Of a stretch of 64,000 nucleotides of DNA, positions 58,230 to 64,000 are shown one piece after another. A program made the position numbers and the translations under genes. The stretch comes from Rothia aerolata (GTDB lineage: Bacteria > Actinomycetota > Actinomycetes > Actinomycetales > Micrococcaceae). Each line of letters begins with the position of its first letter. Position 1 is the first letter of the stretch. The DNA lies in assembly GCF_014635585.1 (NCBI RefSeq), contig NZ_BMDC01000003.1, positions 271,299 to 335,298 on the forward strand. The letters are read 5' to 3'. The notes beneath the pieces were generated by a model, which worked only from the letters and a program-made list of their open reading frames with translations, made no database searches and was not told where the DNA came from.

Positions 58230-58847
58230 TTAGTTGTTAGCGTCTGCTGAAGGGGTTGCAGTCGCCTGGGCCAGTTCCTCATCGGTGAGGGGACGGGCAG
58301 AGACCGAAGGAGTGGGGTTGGCAGAGTCAGCCTCGGCTGCATTGGGCAGGTAGGGCTGGTACTCTTCCAGGGTTCCGTCAAGAACGGGCAGGCTAGATGC
58401 CTCGGTGGTATCACCGATTACGCCGGTGGTCTGTAGAATTTCACCGGGCTGAACGGGAATCTCGGGAATGATGAGCTGGTTAGCGTCGTCCTCAAAACGA
58501 ACTTCCTCGCCCACGGGAACGTGAATGGTGGGGTTCTCTACTCCGTCGATACCCAGATCCAGGGTGAAGTCAACGTCTTCGTTGCCCAGGTTCAGCACGG
58601 TACCGAGCAGGCGGCCGGGCTGGCCGTTACCCTCGGAAATCACCATCAGGTTGCGAATATCGAAGCGCTGGCCCTTGACCCACATGGTGTAGGAGACTCC
58701 GTCAGAAGCATCGTACATCAGGGTAGTGGGCTGGTCGCCCTTGTAGGTGTTGATGAAGGTACAACCGGTGGTACCAGTCAGCAGCGCTGCTGAGAGTGCA
58801 ACGGCTACACTTGCGCGCTTGGCAGTGCGGGAAGCTGCGAACTTCAC
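58230..58847 (-). CDS. LpqE-like lipoprotein
   Basis: 206 residues from GTG at 58847, which has AGGAG seven bases upstream; an in-frame ATG at 58928 is unlikely. A signal peptide (KFAASRTAKRASVAVALSAA) is followed by a lipobox-like TTGC (Cys about residue 28). The mature part has a cupredoxin/immunoglobulin-like core with GNEDVDFTLDLGIDG and a Thr/Pro/Ala-rich C-terminus. It is divergent from carD, exactly as lpqE is from carD in Mycobacterium, which supports the assignment. Function of LpqE is unknown; it is surface anchored. Confidence 0.72.
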   Translation of the reverse strand: MKFAASRTAKRASVAVALSAALLTGTTGCTFINTYKGDQPTTLMYDASDGVSYTMWVKGQRFDIRNLMVISEGNGQPGRLLGTVLNLGNEDVDFTLDLGIDGVENPTIHVPVGEEVRFEDDANQLIIPEIPVQPGEILQTTGVIGDTTEASSLPVLDGTLEEYQPYLPNAAEADSANPTPSVSARPLTDEELAQATATPSADANN

Positions 58848-59090
58848 TGTAGGAACTCCTTGATGGTCACGAAGGATTTGAATTCTTGAACGCTGATTGC
58901 ATGTGTGTGATTGGCGCAAAGAATCCAAAGAGTAGAGTCTTTCGCTCTCCAGTCTAACGGTTTATGAACAGAACGTCTGTATAAGTACCGGCAGTTCCCC
59001 GGCATTTTGACATATGAGACTTAATTTTTACTTAAAACCCATATAAAACTGCCCGTGCTAGAATAGATAGGCTGAAAGGGGTTTATCCAT

Positions 59091-59576
59091 ATGCTTTTTG
59101 AGGTTGGCGAAACCGTCGTATACCCTCACCACGGCGCTGCAACGATTGAAGAAATCAAGATGCGCAAGATTCGTGGCGAAGAAAAAATGTATCTGAAGCT
59201 CAAGGTAGCACAGGGCGACCTTGTGATTGAAGTACCCGCTGAAAATGTTGACATGGTGGGCATGCGTGACGTGGTTGACGAGCGCGGTCTGCAGGAGGTT
59301 ATCGACGTTCTTCAGGCTACTGACACTGAAGAGGCAGCCAACTGGTCTCGCCGTTACAAGGCGAATGTTGAGAAGCTGGCCTCTGGCGATGTTATTAAGG
59401 TCGCTGAGGTCGTGCGCGATTTGTGGCGCCGGGAGAACGATCGCGGTCTTTCTGCCGGCGAGAAGCGCATGCTGGCTAAGGCTCGCCAGATTCTCTCTTC
59501 AGAGGTTGCTCTGGCGAAAGACATTGACGAAGAAGCTGCTGAGGTTGAACTCGATAAGATTCTTGAGAACGTCTAA
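59091..59576 (+). CDS. carD: RNA polymerase-binding transcription factor CarD
   Basis: 161 residues. N-terminal RNA-polymerase-interaction domain ([20 protein letters not shown]) and a C-terminal helical DNA-binding domain with [13 protein letters not shown], whose Trp wedges into the promoter bubble. It stabilises open complexes, mainly at rRNA promoters. GAAAGGGG ribosome site nine bases upstream. First gene of the carD-ispD-ispF-cysS-rlmB series. Confidence 0.97.
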   Translation: MLFEVGETVVYPHHGAATIEEIKMRKIRGEEKMYLKLKVAQGDLVIEVPAENVDMVGMRDVVDERGLQEVIDVLQATDTEEAANWSRRYKANVEKLASGDVIKVAEVVRDLWRRENDRGLSAGEKRMLAKARQILSSEVALAKDIDEEAAEVELDKILENV

Positions 59577-59603
59577 ACCTCGTTTCGGGTATGCTCTTTG
59601 TCT

Positions 59604-60371
59604 GTGACTGAGACTAAGACTTTTTCTGCAACGGCGAACGTGGGTGCACACCGGCACCGTGCGTTCGCCGTTGTTGTTGTTGCGGCGGGTTCGGGTTCGC
59701 GGCTGGGCTTTGGGGTGCCTAAGGCGCAGGTGCCGGTGGCTGAGAAGTCCCTGCTGCGCTGGGCGCTGGAGGGCGTGGACGCCGCCGGGGTGGCTTCTCG
59801 ACTGGTGGTGACGGTTCCTGCCGGCGACAGCGAGCTGACGGCGACTGCCCGCGAGTTTGGGGCTGCCGTAGTTACCGGCGGAGCAAGCCGGGCTGATTCG
59901 GTGGCGGCCGCCCTGGCGGCCCTTCCCACCGCGCCGGTCCGTGAGGGCTTCAGCGATACCGAACCCAGCGCCGTCCTGGTGCACGACTGCGCGCGCTGTT
60001 TTACCCCGGGCGAGGTTTTTGCCAACGTGTGCGCTGCGCTGGACGACGGCGAAGAGGCCGTCATCCCGGTGCTACCGGTGGTCGATACCATCAAGTCGGT
60101 CGATGCCGAGGGCTATGTGACCGGCACTCCCGCCCGCTCGCAGCTAAGAGCGGTGCAGACCCCTCAGGGGTTCAACCTGGCAACTCTGCTGGGTGCCTAC
60201 GAGAAGGCAGCGCAGAAGGGGCTGGCAGAGTCGATTACCGACGACGCCATGCTGGCAGAGACCCTGGGAATCCCGGTCAAGACCGTGCCCGGCTCGGCAG
60301 ATGCCTTCAAAATCACAACCCCGCTTGATCTGGCCCTGGCCAAGGCGCTCTACGAAAAGGAAGAAAAATAA
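59604..60371 (+). CDS. ispD: 2-C-methyl-D-erythritol 4-phosphate cytidylyltransferase
   Basis: About 255 residues. The nucleotide loop [20 protein letters not shown] (about residues 22-41) and [17 protein letters not shown] are typical. The usual VHDAARP motif reads VHDCARCF here, with two cysteines. It makes CDP-methylerythritol in the MEP isoprenoid pathway. Start is uncertain: GTG at 59604 or TTG at 59598, both without a clear ribosome site. Its stop shares the base that begins ispF. Confidence 0.9.
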   Translation: MTETKTFSATANVGAHRHRAFAVVVVAAGSGSRLGFGVPKAQVPVAEKSLLRWALEGVDAAGVASRLVVTVPAGDSELTATAREFGAAVVTGGASRADSVAAALAALPTAPVREGFSDTEPSAVLVHDCARCFTPGEVFANVCAALDDGEEAVIPVLPVVDTIKSVDAEGYVTGTPARSQLRAVQTPQGFNLATLLGAYEKAAQKGLAESITDDAMLAETLGIPVKTVPGSADAFKITTPLDLALAKALYEKEEK

Positions 60372-60847
60372 TGATGATTCCCCGCACCGGTATCGGTGTA
60401 GACGTGCACGCCTTTGGAGAAGAGGGCACTGAGCTGTGGGTGGCGGGCCTGCATTGGCCGGGCCAGCGGGGCCTGAGCGGCCACTCGGACGGCGATGTGG
60501 TGGCTCATGCGGCAGCAGACGCCCTTTTCTCGGCGTCGGGAACCGGGGATTTGGGCTCTAACTTCGGGGTAGACCGGCCCGATATGGCCGGTGCCTCGGG
60601 GGTGCGGATTCTTTCTGAGGCGGCGGCAATTGTGCGGGCCGCCGGCTTTGAGATCGGAAATATCGCGGTGCAGCTGGTGGGCAATAAGCCCAAATTTTCT
60701 CCGCGCCGAGACGAGGCGAACGCGGTGCTCTCTGAGGCGGCGTCCGCCCCGGTGACCGTCACCGCAACCACCACCGATGCCTTGGGACTCACCGGCAGGG
60801 GAGAGGGCGTGGCTGCAATCGCTACGGCCCTGGTTTACCCGGCCTAG
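60371..60847 (+). CDS. ispF: 2-C-methyl-D-erythritol 2,4-cyclodiphosphate synthase
   Basis: 158 residues. Zinc and substrate motifs are [12 protein letters not shown] (about residues 6-17), [20 protein letters not shown] (about 36-55) and [14 protein letters not shown] near the end. It cyclises the IspE product in the MEP pathway. Two ATGs in tandem (60371, 60374); the first overlaps the ispD stop. Confidence 0.96.
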   Translation: MMIPRTGIGVDVHAFGEEGTELWVAGLHWPGQRGLSGHSDGDVVAHAAADALFSASGTGDLGSNFGVDRPDMAGASGVRILSEAAAIVRAAGFEIGNIAVQLVGNKPKFSPRRDEANAVLSEAASAPVTVTATTTDALGLTGRGEGVAAIATALVYPA

Positions 60848-60894
60848 GGCTTTGCCTTGTGCAAAAGCTCCGCGGCTTTGCTTAGACTAGATAC

Positions 60895-62304
60895 GTGACT
60901 TTACGTTTTTACGATACAGCTACTGCATCTGTCCGCGACTTTGAACCCGTACATGAGGGTGAGGCCCGCCTCTACTACTGTGGCGCCACCGTTCAGGGAG
61001 CCCCCCACATTGGCCACGTGCGCTCGGCCCTGGTCTTTGACCAGCTTTCCCGCTGGCTAACCTACCGGGGGTTTAAGGTCACTACCGTTCGTAACGTCAC
61101 CGATATTGACGATAAGATTCTGGCTAATTCCGCCAGGTCTTTTGAAGAGGGTTTTGAAGGTGAGCACCCCCGCGAGGAGTGGTGGGCGCTGGCCTACCGC
61201 TTTGAGAAGGTTTTTGCCGCCGCCTATGCTGCGCTGGGCATTGCCCCGCCCACCTATGAGCCCCGGGCAACCGGCCACATTCCCGAGATGTTTGCGCTGA
61301 TTCAGCGTCTGATGGACGAGGGCCATGCCTACCCCGCCCTGGATGACTCCGGCGATGTCTACTTCGATGTGAAGTCCTGGCCCAACTACGGGGAGCTGAC
61401 CCACCAGTCCATCGACGATATGAAGGACGCCGAGGACGCCGACCCCCGCGGTAAGCGCGACCCCCGCGACTTTGCCCTGTGGAAGGGATATAAGGAAACC
61501 GAGCCCATTTCTGCCTCCTGGGAGTCCCCCTGGGGCCGGGGACGCCCCGGCTGGCACCTGGAGTGCTCGGCGATGGCGGGCAAGTATCTGGGCGCCCGCT
61601 TCGATATTCACGGCGGTGGCCTGGACTTGCGCTTCCCCCACCACGAGAACGAGCTGGCGCAGTCCACCGCTGCCGGCGACGGCTTTGCTAACTTCTGGCT
61701 CCACAACGGTCTGGTGACCTACGAGGGCGAGAAGATGTCCAAGTCCATTGGCAATACAGTCTCTCCCGCGGAGATGCTGGCAGAGGCCCGCCCCCTGGTG
61801 GTGCGCTACTACCTGGGGCAGGCTCACTACCGCTCGGTGCTGGACTACCGCCCCACCTCTCTGGAAGAGGCACGGACTTCGGTGGAGCGCGTGGAGGCTT
61901 TCCTGGCCAAGACCGCACCCGCTGCCGGCGGCGCCGTCCCCGAAGCCTTTGCAACCGCAATGGACGATGACCTCAACATTCCCCGCGCTCTGGCCGTTTT
62001 GCACGAGACCACCCGGGCCGGTAATTCGGCGCTGGCTCAGGGCCAGGACGCTTCGGAGCTGGCAGCCCAGGTCTACGCTATGGCCGATGTTCTGGGTCTG
62101 GTGCAGTTGATGGATTTGGGCGCAGGCTCTGGTGGCGGTGAGCACGAGGCGCTGGACTCGCTGATTCAGTCCCTGCTGACCCAGCGGGCAGAAGCCCGAG
62201 CCACGAAGGACTGGGCTACCGCTGACTCTATCCGCGATGCCCTTGCCCAGGCCGGCATTGTGGTTAAAGACGGCGCGGACGGCTCGACCTGGTCGATCGG
62301 TTAA
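60895..62304 (+). CDS. cysS: Cysteinyl-tRNA synthetase
   Basis: 469 residues. Class I synthetase with [20 protein letters not shown] (HIGH at about residues 37-40), the KMSKS loop [14 protein letters not shown] (about 280) and [20 protein letters not shown] with zinc ligands. It charges tRNA-Cys. GTG start, with AGACTAGATAC upstream. The same position after ispF is seen in mycobacteria. A family A hairpin follows the stop by one base. Confidence 0.96.
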   Translation: MTLRFYDTATASVRDFEPVHEGEARLYYCGATVQGAPHIGHVRSALVFDQLSRWLTYRGFKVTTVRNVTDIDDKILANSARSFEEGFEGEHPREEWWALAYRFEKVFAAAYAALGIAPPTYEPRATGHIPEMFALIQRLMDEGHAYPALDDSGDVYFDVKSWPNYGELTHQSIDDMKDAEDADPRGKRDPRDFALWKGYKETEPISASWESPWGRGRPGWHLECSAMAGKYLGARFDIHGGGLDLRFPHHENELAQSTAAGDGFANFWLHNGLVTYEGEKMSKSIGNTVSPAEMLAEARPLVVRYYLGQAHYRSVLDYRPTSLEEARTSVERVEAFLAKTAPAAGGAVPEAFATAMDDDLNIPRALAVLHETTRAGNSALAQGQDASELAAQVYAMADVLGLVQLMDLGAGSGGGEHEALDSLIQSLLTQRAEARATKDWATADSIRDALAQAGIVVKDGADGSTWSIG

Positions 62305-62386
62305 GCAACAACTAAGGGATGGCGCTAGCAACATCCCTTAACGCCAGCCCCGAGCCAGTTGCCAGCGCCACCCCTTAGCCGTTGCT
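62304..62386. repeat. Family A hairpin, copy A5, extended stem
   Basis: 29-nt arms (62304-62332 and 62358-62386) pair except for four A-C mismatches, which become G-U pairs on the minus strand; the 25-nt loop is ATCCCTTAACGCCAG plus CCCCGAGCCA. It begins at the last base of the cysS stop codon and separates cysS from rlmB. No T-run follows. Confidence 0.9.
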
Positions 62387-62496
62387 CTTACCTAACAGGT
62401 TCAACTTCGACTAGGCTATTGACAAATATAAGTTTTATTACAGCGCCAGATTTAGGTGTTTCGAGTGAGCGGGTTTCCGCTCAGAATTGAGTTTGT

Positions 62497-63477
62497 ATGG
62501 CTAAAGCAGGACGACGCCCCGGCGCAAGCAGCGCGAAGAAGGGTCCTACCAAGGGCTCGGGTGGTAAAGGCCGCCGTGCTCTTGAAGGTAAGGGTCCTAC
62601 TCCCAAGGCTGAGGACCGCCCCTACCACAAGGCCTATAAGATGAAGCGTGCCGCTGAGCGCCGTCAGGTAGGCTTGCACGCCAAGCCCCAGCCTCGACTC
62701 GGTGGCAAGCGCACCTCAGAGGAGCTGGTGACCGGCCGCAACGCCGTGCTTGAGGCACTGAAAACCGACATTCCCTCCAAGCATCTTTACGTGATGAGCC
62801 GTATTGAGACGGACGAGCGCGTTAAAGAAATCATGGTGCTGGCCAATAAAATCAACCTGCCCATGCTGGAGATTTCCCGCGGTGAGCTGGATCGTTTGAC
62901 CGAGGGTTCGGTGCACCAGGGGGTTGCGCTACAGATTCCTCCCTACAAGTACCCGGATGCTACCGACCTGGTTCTTTCCGTGATGGAAAAGCATCACCAG
63001 GGTCAGCTCAGCACCCCGCCGCTCTTTGTTGCCCTGGACGGTATTACCGACCCCCGCAACCTGGGCGCTATCATCCGTAGCGTGTCGGCTTTCTCCGGTG
63101 ACGGCGTGATTATTCCTGAGCGTCGCTCGGCGGCAGTGACCGCCTCGGCGTGGAAGACTTCTGCCGGTGCGGCAGCCCGTATTCCCGTTGCTATGGCTAC
63201 CAACCTCACCCGCGTGGTGCAGCAGGCCAAAGACCAGGGCATTTTTGTGATTGGTCTTGACGGCGGGGGAGATATCGAGCTTCCCCAGCTGGAGCTTGCC
63301 ACCGAACCGCTCATGATTGTGGTTGGTTCTGAGGGTAAGGGAATTTCCCGCCTGGTGACCGAGAACTGCGATCAGATTGTTTCTATTCCGATTGACTCGG
63401 CGATGGAGTCGCTGAACGCTTCGATGGCGGTGGGCATTAGCCTCTACGAGGTCTCCCGTCGACGAGCCGCCCAGTAG
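62497..63477 (+). CDS. rlmB: 23S rRNA 2'-O-methyltransferase, RlmB/TrmH family
   Basis: 326 residues. A basic Gly/Lys-rich N-terminal tail (about 1-70), the substrate-binding domain with TGRNAVLEALKT, and the SpoU knot: LDGITDPRNLGAIIRSVSAF, then GSEGKGISRLV and SLNASMAVGISLYE. It methylates a ribose in 23S rRNA (G2251 type). ATG start; a small hairpin TGAGCGG/CCGCTCA lies just upstream. Last gene before the rRNA operon. Confidence 0.93.
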   Translation: MAKAGRRPGASSAKKGPTKGSGGKGRRALEGKGPTPKAEDRPYHKAYKMKRAAERRQVGLHAKPQPRLGGKRTSEELVTGRNAVLEALKTDIPSKHLYVMSRIETDERVKEIMVLANKINLPMLEISRGELDRLTEGSVHQGVALQIPPYKYPDATDLVLSVMEKHHQGQLSTPPLFVALDGITDPRNLGAIIRSVSAFSGDGVIIPERRSAAVTASAWKTSAGAAARIPVAMATNLTRVVQQAKDQGIFVIGLDGGGDIELPQLELATEPLMIVVGSEGKGISRLVTENCDQIVSIPIDSAMESLNASMAVGISLYEVSRRRAAQ

Positions 63478-63486
63478 TTCCCAGCA

Positions 63487-63540
63487 ACAAGAAGCCGGGG
63501 AACACATCTTTTGTGATGTGTTCCCCGGCTTCTTGTTTCT
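63487..63540 (+). terminator. Terminator after rlmB
   Basis: 22-bp stem with GAAGCCGGGGAACACATC core (63487-63508 with 63515-63536) and a T-rich tail. It closes the cysS-rlmB side before the rRNA promoters. Confidence 0.92.
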
Positions 63541-63747
63541 TTGGTGATAGATAGTTCGTAGGCTGACTTTTATGACCTCAATATGACGTGAAAGGGGTGG
63601 CACTCGGGGTATTGGAGGGTGAAAATGAGGCTTCTGAGGGGACTTTAAAAGTTTTTTGAAAAAAATTATGAACCTCAAATTACGGGTTGACTAGGAGAAA
63701 CAGTAAAATAACACGCTTGTAAGTAAGCTAGCACACCGAGAACCGGG

Positions 63748-63776
63748 TTGCAAGGGGTCTTGCACCTGCGTATAGT
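63748..63776 (+). promoter_or_regulatory. rRNA operon promoter P1
   Basis: TTGCAA (63748-63753), 17-bp spacer, TATAGT (63771-63776), followed by a GATGAGG start region. A strong sigma-A promoter placed upstream of an rRNA leader. Confidence 0.8.
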
Positions 63777-63840
63777 AGATGAGGTCGCCGCGGCGAGGGA
63801 AGAAACTTCCCGGGACATCGCGGTGAATTTTCCAAGAAAT

Positions 63841-63868
63841 TTTGACTGACCTACCCGGTACATATGAC
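63841..63868 (+). promoter_or_regulatory. rRNA operon promoter P2
   Basis: TTTGAC (63841-63846), 16-bp spacer, TATGAC (63863-63868). Tandem to P1, as usual for rRNA operons. Confidence 0.6.
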
Positions 63869-63876
63869 TTCTTATG

Positions 63877-64000
63877 GTGGTGTGTCTGGTGGGTGTGGTT
63901 TGTTGTTTGAGAACTCAATAGTGTGCTTTGTTCAATAAGGAACACGCCAACCATGTGGTTGGTGTGTTGACTAGGACTGATACCAAATATTTATTTGTTT
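63877..64000 (+). other. 5' leader of a 16S-23S-5S rRNA operon (antitermination region)
   Basis: TTGTTTGAGAACTCAATAGT (from about 63904) is the conserved leader and boxA-like element found in front of actinobacterial 16S genes. A hairpin CCAACCATGTGGTTGG (63947-63962) and the AT-rich end follow, and the 16S gene must begin just beyond the window. Nothing else is seen in the 523 bp after rlmB. Confidence 0.8.

Noticed and set aside
61057..62334. 425-codon open frame antisense to cysS
   Set aside because: Shadow of a strongly conserved synthetase gene; no start signals and no recognisable domain.

Overview
The window is a dense, roughly 57-60 % GC stretch of actinobacterial chromosome. Gene content and order point to Micrococcales, most likely a Rothia-like member of the Micrococcaceae. 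Supporting points are an lpqE-carD-ispD-ispF-cysS-rlmB block in the mycobacterial order, a gpmA-phoU-senX3-regX3 cluster, a GTP-type PEP carboxykinase, an actinobacterial Nei2, an Lhr-type helicase, many GTG starts and an rRNA leader of actinobacterial type. The genus is inferred, not proven.

Layout. 1-4.6 kb: the end of a DUF1501 gene, the NAD-salvage pair nadR-pnuC, a TetR regulator and a queuosine-precursor transporter (tgt lies at 13.3-14.8 kb). 4.6-9 kb: two tandem amino-acid permeases, then a zinc-starvation module with two Zur boxes, a short terminated transcript, a GTPase-dead COG0523 protein and a zinc-free L36. 9-21 kb: thioesterase, FUSC transporter, a TetR/DUF1304/reductase cluster, tgt, ohrR/ohr, SulP, a GH76 hydrolase, a pseudouridine synthase and nei2. 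21-36 kb: Lhr helicase, nitroreductase, lipoprotein, ferredoxin, a repeat-rich kilobase next to tRNA-Arg, pckG, an orphan double ABC ATPase, a roadblock protein and nsrR/hmp. 36-47 kb: TauE, manB/manA, the ACT/UPF0210 pair, anaerobic ribonucleotide reductase nrdDG, holB-tmk. 47-57.7 kb: Lrp/MFS, amidohydrolase/NAT/reductase, a trans-sulfuration enzyme, gpmA, phoU, senX3-regX3. 58-64 kb: lpqE, carD, ispD, ispF, cysS, rlmB, and the promoters and leader of an rRNA operon whose 16S gene starts beyond the window.

The most unusual content is between genes. Seven loci carry a hairpin with a conserved loop of about 24-27 nt (or an 82-nt long form) closed by a stem of about 22 bp. The stem sequence differs between copies, yet both arms change together; the copies at 3741 and 40667 differ at six stem positions, all compensated. 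A second family is a 60-bp palindrome with fixed GGTACAC ends and a fixed centre but different, self-complementary middle segments (three copies, two inside a 301-bp repeat). Several other palindromes of unrelated sequence also measure 57-63 bp. I do not recognise either family. They are the best candidates for an undescribed element system, possibly hairpin-type mobile elements or structured DNA/RNA sites.

The second notable system is the Zur-type locus at 7.58-8.89 kb: a promoter whose spacer is a Zur box drives an apparently leaderless COG0523 paralogue that has lost its P-loop, CxCC and NKxD motifs, followed by L36; just upstream another Zur box precedes a candidate small RNA of about 75-80 nt.
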